Positions 27,097-36,201 of a stretch of 64,000 nt of DNA are shown in pieces. Source of the DNA: Cellvibrio sp. 79 (GTDB lineage: Bacteria > Pseudomonadota > Gammaproteobacteria > Pseudomonadales > Cellvibrionaceae); contig MVDH01000004.1 in assembly GCA_003056245.1 (NCBI GenBank), forward strand, positions 62,001-126,000, given 5' to 3'. Positions within the stretch are counted from its first letter, which is position 1. Each line of letters begins with the position of its first letter. The position numbers were made by a program, and so were the translations under genes. The notes beneath the pieces are model-generated. The model searched no databases and was not told the origin of the DNA. It worked only from the letters and a program-made list of their open reading frames with translations.

Positions 27097-27561
27097 TTAA
27101 AGCGCGCCAGCATACCCTAATTGACGCCAGGCTTCATAAACCATTACTGCGACAGCATTGGATAAATTCATACTCCTGCTATTCGCTGCCATCGGTATAC
27201 GCAACACCTGATCTTTTGGCAACGCTTCGCGGATTGCTGCGGGCAAGCCGCGGGATTCTGGTCCAAATAGCAAATAATCATCGCGCTGGAATTGGGCCTC
27301 ACTATGGCAGTGAGTGCCTTTTGTACTTAGCGCAAAAATCCTTGCAGGTTTCATGGTGGTTAAAAATGCTTCCCAACTTGCATGAATGCGCACGTCCTGT
27401 GTTTCAGCGTAATCCATGCCTGCGCGTGTCACATTTTTTTCATCCAGTTTAAATCCCAGGGGTTCAATCAAATGCAGCTGGCAGCCAGTGTTTGCTGCAA
27501 GCCGTATGATGTTTCCAGTGTTGGGGGGAATTTCCGGTTCAAAAAGAACTATGTTCAACAT
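27097..27561 (-). CDS. trmL: tRNA (cytidine/uridine-34 2'-O)-methyltransferase TrmL
   Basis: 154 residues of SPOUT fold. Motifs are in [24 protein letters not shown] and [18 protein letters not shown]; the last two form the knotted SAM site. TrmL methylates the ribose of the wobble base of tRNA-Leu isoacceptors. It opens the minus-strand group that also includes the flavodoxins and mnmC (40-bp gap), so two wobble-position enzymes are neighbours. Confidence 0.95.
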   Translation of the reverse strand: MLNIVLFEPEIPPNTGNIIRLAANTGCQLHLIEPLGFKLDEKNVTRAGMDYAETQDVRIHASWEAFLTTMKPARIFALSTKGTHCHSEAQFQRDDYLLFGPESRGLPAAIREALPKDQVLRIPMAANSRSMNLSNAVAVMVYEAWRQLGYAGAL

Positions 27562-27701
27562 TTGGCGTTTTCACCCTTTATGGTCTATGTTTTTTGTTAA
27601 ACGTTATGTTTCCGGCGCCAATTATAAGCAAGAGTTATTAGATACCTTGCACTATTTTTAGCTGGTGATTCCCTCAAACATCCGAACACGAGACTCGGCA
27701 T

Positions 27702-28649
27702 TTGAACGCAATTGCGGAAAAAATAACCAGGATTTTGCGTAGCAGCCACCGTCAAAATCAAACAGTGGGCGTTGATTTTACTCCCGAAGGTATCGCTTTT
27801 GCGCACATTCAGCGCCCTGCAACACAACAGCCATTTTTAGCACATTGCGATTTTCTACCATTGGAAGCGGGAATTGAACCGGTAGAAATTTTGCGCGCGC
27901 GTTTGATTAAATTGGGTTTGCAACGTGTGGCCTGCAACTTGGTTATGCCTGCTGGAAACTACCAACTTATTTTGGGCGAGGCGCCAAAAGTACCTCAGGA
28001 AGAGTTAGCTGAAGCCTTGCGTTGGCGGGTAAAAGATTTGGTGCAATTTCCGATAGCAGAAGCTGTTATTGATGGTTTCTTTTTACCGGAAGACAGCGCG
28101 CGCGGTGGTAATCGCATGGCTTATGCTGTCGTTGCACAACATAAATATGTGGAAGCACAGGTAAACCTGGCGCGCGCAACCGGTCTTGAATTAAAAAATA
28201 TTGATATTTCCGAGCTGGCATTGCGCAACCTTGCGGAAACTTGCTGTGATACCAAGCGCGGCGTCGCCATTGTCAAGTTGCAGCAAGGCGGTGGCAGCTT
28301 GCAAATTATTCGCGATGGTAATTTGTACTTGTCCCGTCAATTTTCTCTCGCTTACAACGCAGGATTGCTGGATGACTTACCTGGCGATTCCCTGGTGTTA
28401 GAGCTGCAGCGTTCACTTGATTATTTTGAGCGGCAAATGCGTCAGGTTCCCCCAAGTCATGTTTATTTATGCGGCGAAAATGTAACGGCCGATAAGATTA
28501 CACCGGAAATTCGTAATTCGGTGGCTGTTAGCATCAATCTGCTGAATCTCGAAAATGGATTACAGATCGCTGATGATATCCCCGAACATAGTTTATCCCT
28601 GTGTTTACACGCTATTGGCGCAGCACTGCGCCAGGATCAGGTGGGGTAA
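27702..28649 (+). CDS. mshI: MSHA biogenesis protein MshI (PilM-like)
   Basis: 315 residues, probably from TTG at 27702; no ATG or GTG suits. The start has only a weak upstream purine site. The actin-like fold (VGVDFTPEGIAFAHIQRP and the later GDSLVLELQRSLDYFERQM) matches PilM/MshI, a cytoplasmic part of the pilus alignment complex. The first gene of the 16-gene MSHA run; a 52-kb Vibrio-style order cannot be checked, but the order agrees with msh loci. The preceding trmL is divergent. Confidence 0.8.
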   Translation: MNAIAEKITRILRSSHRQNQTVGVDFTPEGIAFAHIQRPATQQPFLAHCDFLPLEAGIEPVEILRARLIKLGLQRVACNLVMPAGNYQLILGEAPKVPQEELAEALRWRVKDLVQFPIAEAVIDGFFLPEDSARGGNRMAYAVVAQHKYVEAQVNLARATGLELKNIDISELALRNLAETCCDTKRGVAIVKLQQGGGSLQIIRDGNLYLSRQFSLAYNAGLLDDLPGDSLVLELQRSLDYFERQMRQVPPSHVYLCGENVTADKITPEIRNSVAVSINLLNLENGLQIADDIPEHSLSLCLHAIGAALRQDQVG

Positions 28650-28655
28650 ACCGGT

Positions 28656-29348
28656 ATGCAACAGATCAATTTATATTTACCTGAGTTTCAACCCAACCGT
28701 GAACCGCTGCGTAGTATCCATATGCTATGGGGCTTTGCGGTATTTATTGGATTGTTATTGCTTACTACTTATCTCAGCGCGCAAAGCAATCGTGAATTTG
28801 CGGATCAATTGGAAAAAAGCCGAGCGCACCTGGAGCAGCTGAAGAGCCAGGTTGCCCAATTGGATCAACAACGCCCTCAAAGTAATCTGGCTGATCTTGA
28901 TGCACAGTCCTTAAGGCTTACGCAAGAGTTGAGCCGGCGCGAACAAATTTTCGAAGTGATCGCCAATAAAAATATTGGTAATAACACCGGTTTTTCCGCT
29001 CATCTTCAAGCATTGGGGCGGCAATCACTGGAGACGCTAAGTCTTGACGCATTTTCACTGCTGGCTGGTGGAAACTATCTTGAGTTCGCAGGTAAAACCA
29101 GATCGGTTGATCAGGTTCCTTTATATATTCAGCGTTTGCGCAGTGAAGCTGTTTTTGCGCAATCTGCATTTGGCGTTTTGCATGCAGAACCGCAAACAGA
29201 AAATAAAAGTATTTTTGAATTTTCTTTAGCAAAGGAGGTTAAAGAGCCTTCCGCCGATACCCAGGAAAAAGAAGCGCCGCAAACTGCTGTGCAAATGCTG
29301 ATGAAAATGAATGAACATCTTCAGTCGCAAGCGCAAGGAGATAACTAA
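28656..29348 (+). CDS. MSHA biogenesis PilN-like protein (MshI2)
   Basis: 230 residues. An N-terminal MQQINLYLPEFQP is typical of PilN/MshI2-type proteins, which insert this cytoplasmic peptide into the PilM groove. One transmembrane helix (about 28-46) is followed by a coiled coil rich in Leu, Gln, and Glu and then a beta domain. It acts as the inner-membrane partner of MshI. It begins 6 bp after mshI and overlaps mshJ by one base. Confidence 0.85.
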   Translation: MQQINLYLPEFQPNREPLRSIHMLWGFAVFIGLLLLTTYLSAQSNREFADQLEKSRAHLEQLKSQVAQLDQQRPQSNLADLDAQSLRLTQELSRREQIFEVIANKNIGNNTGFSAHLQALGRQSLETLSLDAFSLLAGGNYLEFAGKTRSVDQVPLYIQRLRSEAVFAQSAFGVLHAEPQTENKSIFEFSLAKEVKEPSADTQEKEAPQTAVQMLMKMNEHLQSQAQGDN

Positions 29349-30037
29349 TGCCGGGTGCGATTCAGCAATTAATGGAAAAAATTGATAGCCGTATCATGCG
29401 CGAGCGGGTATTAATTTTTATTACTTCCCTAGCCGTTATTTTTCTATCGTGGAACTTCTTACTGCAAGCGCATTTTGATAAGGAACGCAAAGCACTTGAT
29501 CTTGATGCGCAAAAAATTGCCGCTGAACGTGCAACCCTGGAGGCTCGAATTTCTGAACTCACACTCGCCATGGCGAGTGATCCCGCAATTGGCAAAAATA
29601 CTGAAATTGCTGGATTAAATAAGCGTATTGTTGAGGTGGAGACGCAATTGGCCGGGTTGTCGCAAGGTTTGATCAGTTCTTCCCAATTACCCAGGGCATT
29701 GGAAGAAGTTCTGCAAAAAACCTCATCGATCAATGTTTTACAGGTGCGTACTTTACCCGTGAGTGAGTTACGTTTAGCTGCCAGGATAGATGCCTCTTCA
29801 ATAGCCACCAGTATTACCGATGATGAAGAAGGTGGTACGGGTGTTTACAAACATGCAGTATTAATTCGTGTGGGTGGCAGTTATGCGCAGCTGATGCAAT
29901 TGATGCGTGAAATTGAATCACTTCAATGGAAATTTTATTGGGAGTCACTTGATTATCAGGTCACCACATATCCGGAAGCGGTTATTAATATCCGTGTCTT
30001 TACCTTGAGTTCAGAGGAGGGGCTGCTCGGTGTATAA
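29348..30037 (+). CDS. mshJ: MSHA biogenesis protein MshJ (PilO-like)
   Basis: 229 residues; ATG with AAGGAGATAACTA upstream. One N-terminal transmembrane helix (about 20-38), then a coiled coil (EARISELT region) and a ferredoxin-like C-terminal half as in PilO/MshJ. It forms the inner-membrane alignment ring with the PilN-like protein. The gene overlaps mshK by eight bases. Confidence 0.85.
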   Translation: MPGAIQQLMEKIDSRIMRERVLIFITSLAVIFLSWNFLLQAHFDKERKALDLDAQKIAAERATLEARISELTLAMASDPAIGKNTEIAGLNKRIVEVETQLAGLSQGLISSSQLPRALEEVLQKTSSINVLQVRTLPVSELRLAARIDASSIATSITDDEEGGTGVYKHAVLIRVGGSYAQLMQLMREIESLQWKFYWESLDYQVTTYPEAVINIRVFTLSSEEGLLGV

Positions 30038-30359
30038 ATGGCTGATAGTTTTTTCTCTCTCAACTATGTGTGCTGGATTACTCGCTGAGCCGCTATCGGA
30101 TGTGCGTGATCCGACCACGCCACTGGAATACAGGGCTGATAGGGGTGGTGTTACGAGTGAAACCGAGTGGGTTCTTGATTCGGTGTTGATTAGTGCAAAA
30201 CGAAAACTCGCCATTATTAACGGCGAAACCCTGCGCGAAGGGCAAACGTTGCCGGGGAGTAACAGCATAATAATTCAACGCATTTTGCCGCAGACAGTTG
30301 TGTTGCAGCAAGGCGAAAAAACCTGGGTATTAAAAATGTCTCCCAGTGTTAGACATTAA
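30030..30359 (+). CDS. mshK: MSHA biogenesis protein MshK
   Basis: 109 residues from GTG with AGAGGAGG 8 bp upstream, inside the end of mshJ. A short signal peptide (ending near LLA, residue 18) leads to DVRDPTTPL and a small domain resembling PilP/GspC, ending in the segment QTVVLQQGEKTWVLKM. Periplasmic; it links the inner-membrane ring to the secretin. Order and overlaps agree with msh loci. Confidence 0.85.
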   Translation: MYKWLIVFSLSTMCAGLLAEPLSDVRDPTTPLEYRADRGGVTSETEWVLDSVLISAKRKLAIINGETLREGQTLPGSNSIIIQRILPQTVVLQQGEKTWVLKMSPSVRH

Positions 30360-30389
30360 TTGATTGCAAGACTAATTGAGGCAGCGACG

Positions 30390-32222
30390 ATGCTCACCAG
30401 ATTAACATTTCATCCGGCATCACCTACACGCACAGTCAGGCTCCGACTATTGAGTGCGGTAGTCTTTTTATGCGCATCCGCATTGATTGCTTGCTCGTCC
30501 AATAATTCAAATAAAAAATTATTGACTGAGGATGAACTCGATAAAGTCGTGGAGCAGCAACGTGAGCAGCAAAAAAATCCGGTAAATGTGCCAGCCGACG
30601 TCAGCAAAACATTATTGGATAATCAAGTAATTGCATCCGGCGGTAAGATAAAAAATAGTTATGACCGTTTTGACGTGTCAGTGAAAAATGTTCCGGCACA
30701 AGCTTTTTTTCTCGGCTTGGTTAATGGCACCGGTGTTAATCTGGTTGTGCATCCGGAAGTGAATGGCAGCATTACTCTCGATCTAAAAAATGTCACAGTT
30801 GATGAGGTTTTGCGTGTAACCCGCGATATATATGGTTATGAGTTCAAACAGGAACGCGGCATTTATACTGTTTATGCAAATGCCTTGCGTACTGAAGTTT
30901 TCCAAATCAATTACCTGGATGTACAACGTGTTGGTGTTTCAGATACCAGCGTTATGATTGGTCGTGCCCAGACCTCTGGCAACAACTCAAATTCCAATAC
31001 CGGTGGTAACAATAATTCTGCCAATGAAAATGCCAATTTATTGAGCATGATTGAAAGTGCGCAGCAAAAAAATGGAGAAGGCGGTGGCGGTGGATCGGCA
31101 CTAACGCCGGGTTCGCGGGTGCAAACGTTGAATCGCACCGATTTCTGGGCTTCGCTGGAGAAAACAATTGAATCGATTATCGGTGGAGAAAATAAAAGCC
31201 GTTCTGTGATTGTTACTCCACAAGCGGGAATGGTCGTTGTAAAGGCCATGCCGAGCGAATTAAGTGCAGTTCGTAATTTTCTGGAAAGATCTGAGTTGAG
31301 TGTAAAACGTCAGGTCATTCTTGAGGCCAAAATTCTGGAAGTGCGTTTAAGTGAAGGTTTTGAGGCGGGTGTTAATTGGGGGGCTATTAGCGGCCAGATC
31401 TCTGCTGCGAAAAACCTGGAAGATAATTTCTTTTTGAATACCGATGGTACTTCGGAAGTCAACGAGTTTCGCAATATAGGCATTACCCAGGTTTATACAA
31501 ATCCCGTTACTGGTACTCGAGAGAAAGTTGAATTTGAAACCCGGGAAAAGATAGCTGGTACCGTTGCCGGTTTAATTCAAGTCACTGATATCACCAAATT
31601 ACTTTCTTTATTGGAAACACAGGGTACCGTTCAGGTTCTTTCCAGTCCGCGTGTTTCAACCGTTAATAATCAGAAAGCTGTCATTCGTGTGGGTTCGGAT
31701 GAATATTTTGTAACGGGTATTTCCAGTAACCAAACCGCCAACGCGGCGGCAATTACCAGTACACCTAATATTGAATTGTCATCATTTTTTAGTGGTATTT
31801 CTTTAGATGTTACGCCACAAATTTCCGAAAATGGCGAAGTGATTCTGCACATTCATCCTGTTGTTAGTGAAGTTACTGATCAGCAAAAAGTATTTACCGT
31901 AGGTGATGAAGAATTCGCGTTACCTTTGGCTTTGAGAGGTGTGCGTGAGTCCGACAGCATTGTCAAAGCATCCAATGGCCAGGTAATTGTGTTGGGGGGA
32001 TTAATGACAGAATCATCTTCCTCCACTGACGGTAAGCGCCCTTTATTAGGCGATATACCCGGCATTAATGCATTATTTCGTACCAAGCAAAAATCCAAAG
32101 CCAAGACAGAATTAGTCATTCTGTTACGCCCTATTGTGGTAGATCAAAACACCTGGAATGCACAGCTCAATGAGGTTCATGGCAGCATGCAAAATATGGG
32201 TGAGGCCTATAGAAATAAATAG
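30390..32222 (+). CDS. mshL: MSHA secretin MshL (outer-membrane pore)
   Basis: 610 residues from the ATG with TTGAGGCAG upstream (the ORF could open with TTG at 30360). The N-terminus carries a lipoprotein-like signal (LIAC, Cys35). A STN-like and N0/N1 ring region follows, with an Asn/Gly/Ser-rich low-complexity insert near residues 195-240. The C-terminal secretin core has LSSPRVSTVNNQKA and PLLGDIPGINALFR, as in GspD/PilQ/MshL. It forms the outer-membrane channel for the pilus. Confidence 0.92.
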   Translation: MLTRLTFHPASPTRTVRLRLLSAVVFLCASALIACSSNNSNKKLLTEDELDKVVEQQREQQKNPVNVPADVSKTLLDNQVIASGGKIKNSYDRFDVSVKNVPAQAFFLGLVNGTGVNLVVHPEVNGSITLDLKNVTVDEVLRVTRDIYGYEFKQERGIYTVYANALRTEVFQINYLDVQRVGVSDTSVMIGRAQTSGNNSNSNTGGNNNSANENANLLSMIESAQQKNGEGGGGGSALTPGSRVQTLNRTDFWASLEKTIESIIGGENKSRSVIVTPQAGMVVVKAMPSELSAVRNFLERSELSVKRQVILEAKILEVRLSEGFEAGVNWGAISGQISAAKNLEDNFFLNTDGTSEVNEFRNIGITQVYTNPVTGTREKVEFETREKIAGTVAGLIQVTDITKLLSLLETQGTVQVLSSPRVSTVNNQKAVIRVGSDEYFVTGISSNQTANAAAITSTPNIELSSFFSGISLDVTPQISENGEVILHIHPVVSEVTDQQKVFTVGDEEFALPLALRGVRESDSIVKASNGQVIVLGGLMTESSSSTDGKRPLLGDIPGINALFRTKQKSKAKTELVILLRPIVVDQNTWNAQLNEVHGSMQNMGEAYRNK

Positions 32223-32257
32223 CAAACGAACATACCGGTTTGCAGGCGAGGTTTCCC

Positions 32258-33178
32258 ATGTATCGACAACATTTTGGATTAAAAGAACATCCTTTTTCTT
32301 TAACTCCGGACACACAATTTTATTTTAATAGCCAATCGCATCGGGAGGTGTTGAGCACTTTGCTGTTGGCATTACGCCATAGTGAAGGGTTTATAAAAAT
32401 TGTCGGTGAGGTTGGTACAGGGAAAACATTGCTGAGTCGAAAATTGCTCGCTAGTTTGGGGGATAATTTTATCACCGCTTATATTCCCAATCCCTATCTA
32501 ACACCGGACGAACTTAAGTGGTTTCTTGCGGAAGAAATTGGAATCACTTATTCACCGGAGACACCGTCTTATCAATTGTTGAAAGAAATCAATTTACGTT
32601 TAGTTGAGCTCGCCCAGCAAAAGCGCCAAGTTGTTTTGATTGTAGATGAAGCACAAGCGATGCCGCGTGAGACCATAGAGGCATTGCGTTTGTTGACCAA
32701 TTTGGAAACTGAAAAAAGTAAATTATTACAGGTAGTTTTATTCGGGCAACCCGAATTGGATGAGTTGTTGGGCCGGGCTGATTTGCGCCAGTTAAAACAA
32801 CGTATTGTTTTTGCGGAATATTTACAAACAATTCCCAAAACAAGTTTGGGGGATTATCTGACCTACCGTTTGAGTTCTGCGGGTTATCGCGGTGCGTCGT
32901 TGTTTTCGGCAACAGCAATATCTTTACTCTACAAAGCCTCAGGTGGTGTTCCCCGTTTGATTAATGTGATTGCCCATAAAGCTTTACTGGCAGCGTATGG
33001 CCAGGGGGCAGGGCGTGTTGCTCGCAAACATATGGTGCGTGCCATTATGGATACTGCCGAGAGCCGTTCCCTGGGACGGTGGTTGGCGCGGCGAGATTTT
33101 TGGTTATGGCCATCACTCGCAGCAGGCGCCGCTGCTGTCGTTGTGTTGGCTCCCGCTTTGCTGGGCGGTCTGACATGA
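32258..33178 (+). CDS. mshM: MSHA biogenesis ATPase MshM (ExeA-like)
   Basis: 306 residues from MYRQHFGL, with GCGAGG 7 bp upstream. It starts with the FGLKEHPFSLTPD signature of ExeA-type AAA proteins; Walker A is GEVGTGKT and Walker B is VVLIVDEAQ. Two hydrophobic segments at the C-terminus (from about 287) suggest membrane anchoring. It aids secretin or pilus machine assembly. Its stop overlaps the mshN start (ATGA). Confidence 0.9.
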   Translation: MYRQHFGLKEHPFSLTPDTQFYFNSQSHREVLSTLLLALRHSEGFIKIVGEVGTGKTLLSRKLLASLGDNFITAYIPNPYLTPDELKWFLAEEIGITYSPETPSYQLLKEINLRLVELAQQKRQVVLIVDEAQAMPRETIEALRLLTNLETEKSKLLQVVLFGQPELDELLGRADLRQLKQRIVFAEYLQTIPKTSLGDYLTYRLSSAGYRGASLFSATAISLLYKASGGVPRLINVIAHKALLAAYGQGAGRVARKHMVRAIMDTAESRSLGRWLARRDFWLWPSLAAGAAAVVVLAPALLGGLT

Positions 33179-34431
33179 GCTTGTTGAATGATATGTTGCG
33201 CGATTTGTCGGGCACACAAAAAGCCGCTGACAGCATTAGTGGTATTCAAACTGATGAGCCGCGAATCGACCCCCATGATCAACATGAGCTTCTGCAGAAT
33301 TCAAGTGTTGTAAAACCGCTTCCGACCACGCTTTTACCCAGCGTTGCCGTCTTTATTGTCGTAATCATTTTATTATTACTATGGAAGCAGGATATTCGGT
33401 TATCCAATAGTCCAGTAAATGTAGAACAACCTGCAGCTATTAAAAATTCCACACTGGAACAAAAAACAGCAGTGCCTCCTCAAGTTATCGATACTGCACT
33501 GGTTGCATCGGCAACATCGCAGTCATCTGTAACAAATACATCAACTGAAACTGTCCAATCAGATGCCCTTGGCGAACGCTTGGTTGCACTCGAATCGGCA
33601 ATTGCACGGTTATCTACCGCGGTTGAAAAATCTACGGCGATTGAAGAGGCTAATGTGGCGATGTCTTATGTTGCGGCCGAAACACCTGCCTCTATGGATG
33701 AATATCATGAGCAAGCGGAAGAATTTGATCATCCATCCGTAGAAAAAACTGAATCAGTTAGTATTCAGGATCCTTTTGAAAATGATGCAGATCCCGCAAC
33801 ACAAGCAGAGATTGTTGCGGTTGATGAACCCATTCCTGCTGACGCACATTTATCTATCGCGCCGAATCCGATTGCCAGTGATCAGCGTCAGGCGGATCGC
33901 GCTCGTCAATTGCTTATGCAAGGGCAGGATAGTGATGCAATTATTACTTTACAGACATTTATCGCCAGTGCTAAAGCGCCGCGTGAGTCAACTAAAGTGT
34001 TATTGGATATTTTTAGTGCACAGGAAAATGTACCGGAAGTAAATAAATTATTGGCTACAGCACATTATCTTTTGCCAGTTGATCATCATTTTTATGCCGC
34101 AAAAGTTGCGGTAATCCAACGGCGCGAAGCAGATGCCATCCAGTTGCTGGAAGATGAGTTGAGTGAAGCTAACGAGCAGGAAAATTATCTCGCACTGCTG
34201 GCCGGTTTGTACCAGCGTTCAGGGAAATACCAGGAGGCTGCGACGCTATATCGCCGGTTGTTAACAAGTATTGGCGATAGGCCTGCGTACTGGTTGGGAT
34301 TCGCACTTGCCCAGGATTCACTCAATCAACCCCTGACTGCAAAGCAAGCTTACTTGCGTTTGGCCGGCTATTCAGATTTGCAACCACAAGTTCGTACTTA
34401 TATTCAGCAGCGATTGGCTGCATTGCAATAA
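33175..34431 (+). CDS. mshN: MSHA biogenesis protein MshN (TPR)
   Basis: 418 residues from the ATG that overlaps mshM. One transmembrane helix near 55-75 follows a short cytoplasmic start (SLLNDMLRDL). Ser/Thr/Glu-rich linkers lead to a C-terminal group of TPR-like helical repeats (LLAGLYQRSGKYQEAATLYR). MshN-type proteins carry TPRs and are thought to steady the inner-membrane complex. A short gap separates it from mshE. Confidence 0.85.
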   Translation: MSLLNDMLRDLSGTQKAADSISGIQTDEPRIDPHDQHELLQNSSVVKPLPTTLLPSVAVFIVVIILLLLWKQDIRLSNSPVNVEQPAAIKNSTLEQKTAVPPQVIDTALVASATSQSSVTNTSTETVQSDALGERLVALESAIARLSTAVEKSTAIEEANVAMSYVAAETPASMDEYHEQAEEFDHPSVEKTESVSIQDPFENDADPATQAEIVAVDEPIPADAHLSIAPNPIASDQRQADRARQLLMQGQDSDAIITLQTFIASAKAPRESTKVLLDIFSAQENVPEVNKLLATAHYLLPVDHHFYAAKVAVIQRREADAIQLLEDELSEANEQENYLALLAGLYQRSGKYQEAATLYRRLLTSIGDRPAYWLGFALAQDSLNQPLTAKQAYLRLAGYSDLQPQVRTYIQQRLAALQ

Positions 34432-34454
34432 ATTCTATCAAGGTAGAGTGTTTA

Positions 34455-36173
34455 ATGATGAGTACTTTTTCGCAGAAGCGTATTCGTATCGGCGACTTAT
34501 TAGTCGAAAAGAATATGATTTCAGAATCGCAGTTGCAGCATGCCTTGCAGGAGCAAAAACTCACTGGCCGTAAACTGGGTGCAACGTTGGTTGAGTTAGG
34601 TTATGTAGAAGAAAATGCGTTACTGAGTTTGTTGTCAGATCAATTAAATATTCCATTTGTAGAACTAAAACAGTTTCGTTTTGATCGTGAGTTAGTACAA
34701 AAGCTTCCGGAAACCAGCGCGCGCCGTTATCGCGTTATGTTGTTGCGAGAGGATTTTGATGGCCTTTTATTAGGCATGGCTGACCCTACGGATATATTTG
34801 GCCTGGATGAATTGCAACGCATACTCCAGAAAAATTTGAAGCCAGCGGTGGTTCGCGAATCTGAATTGCTCGATATCCTTGACATCGCTTACACCCGTGC
34901 CAGCGAAATTGCGACGCTTGCCGGTGAGTTGGATGAGGAGTTACAAGAATCGGCGGTCGATCTGGCAGATTTCGCAGTAGATGCGACTGATAGCGAAGCG
35001 CCAGTAGTAAAACTGTTACAAAAAATATTCGAAGAAGCGATTAATACCAAGTCGTCGGATATTCATATAGAACCTGATGAAAAAGTGTTACGTATTCGCA
35101 ATCGTATCGATGGTGTGTTACTCGAACAAGTCATGAACGAGAAGCGCATCGCCTCGGCATTGGTGGTGCGCTTGAAACTTATGGCGGGAATGGATATTTC
35201 AGAAAAGCGTTTACCACAAGACGGCCGTTTTAACCTTAAAGTAAAACATCACAATATTGATGTCCGTATTTCTACCATGCCGGTGCAATTTGGCGAATCA
35301 GTCGTGATGCGTTTGCTTGATCAGACGGATGGCGTGCGTGCGTTGGATAACGTGGGTATGCCTCCACATTTAATTACTCGCTTCCGTAAAATTATCACGC
35401 GGCCCCATGGCCTTGTTTTGGTCACTGGCCCTACCGGTAGTGGTAAAACCACAACACTTTATGGTGCATTATCAGAATTAAACAAACCAGAGAAAAAAAT
35501 TATTACTGTTGAAGATCCGGTGGAATATCGTTTGCCGCGTATTAGCCAGGTTCAGCTCCATGAAAAAATCGGTTTAAATTTCGCAAGCGTCTTGCGCGCA
35601 ACGTTGCGACAAGATCCGGATATTTTGCTGGTTGGTGAGATTCGCGATGCAGAATCGGCAGAAATTGCTTTGCGTGCATCAATGACCGGTCACATGGTGT
35701 TATCAACATTGCACACCAATGATGCAGTAACTTCAGCACTGCGTTTAATGGATATTGGTGTCGATGGCTATTTGGTCGCGACTGCGTTGAAAGCAATTAT
35801 TGCCCAACGCTTGGTGCGCCGTATTTGTAATAGCTGTGTGCAGCCTTATACGCCTGATACAAATGAGCAGCAGTTGCTCGCTGCTGTTGGAAAAGGGCGT
35901 GATTTCAGTTCCGTTACGTTTAAACAGGGCGCGGGTTGCCCGCATTGCCACAACACCGGTTATCGTGGGCGAATTGGTGTATTTGAAATGCTGGAGCTGA
36001 CTCACCCAATGGCGGAGGCTCTGCGCATGAATGATATTAATGGTTTTACCAAAGTGGCTTATGGCACTGCCAATTTTGTCACACTCAGTGAAGCTGCATT
36101 GGGTTATGCAATTGAAGGTGTTACTACACTGGAAGAAGTCATGGCAATTTCGGCGCAAATTGATGAGCTATAA
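34455..36173 (+). CDS. mshE: MSHA pilus extension ATPase MshE, with MshEN c-di-GMP-binding domain
   Basis: 572 residues. Two MshEN-type motifs are visible near the start: residues 11-34 (RIGDLLVEKNMI... ALQEQ) and 40-63 (KLGATLVELGYV... LLSDQ). Such motifs bind cyclic di-GMP in V. cholerae MshE (established for the family). The GspE/PilB core has Walker A GPTGSGKTT, Walker B LLVGEIRD, and the C-terminal zinc cysteines CNSC and CPHC. It powers pilus extension. The motifs suggest c-di-GMP control of this pilus. Confidence 0.95.
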   Translation: MMSTFSQKRIRIGDLLVEKNMISESQLQHALQEQKLTGRKLGATLVELGYVEENALLSLLSDQLNIPFVELKQFRFDRELVQKLPETSARRYRVMLLREDFDGLLLGMADPTDIFGLDELQRILQKNLKPAVVRESELLDILDIAYTRASEIATLAGELDEELQESAVDLADFAVDATDSEAPVVKLLQKIFEEAINTKSSDIHIEPDEKVLRIRNRIDGVLLEQVMNEKRIASALVVRLKLMAGMDISEKRLPQDGRFNLKVKHHNIDVRISTMPVQFGESVVMRLLDQTDGVRALDNVGMPPHLITRFRKIITRPHGLVLVTGPTGSGKTTTLYGALSELNKPEKKIITVEDPVEYRLPRISQVQLHEKIGLNFASVLRATLRQDPDILLVGEIRDAESAEIALRASMTGHMVLSTLHTNDAVTSALRLMDIGVDGYLVATALKAIIAQRLVRRICNSCVQPYTPDTNEQQLLAAVGKGRDFSSVTFKQGAGCPHCHNTGYRGRIGVFEMLELTHPMAEALRMNDINGFTKVAYGTANFVTLSEAALGYAIEGVTTLEEVMAISAQIDEL

Positions 36174-36201
36174 CTCTTTAACATTCTCCTGAAATATATT
36201 T

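Noticed and set aside
28918-29232. 104-codon minus-strand ORF in the PilN-like gene
   Set aside because: Antisense shadow in the msh operon with no homology or ribosome site.
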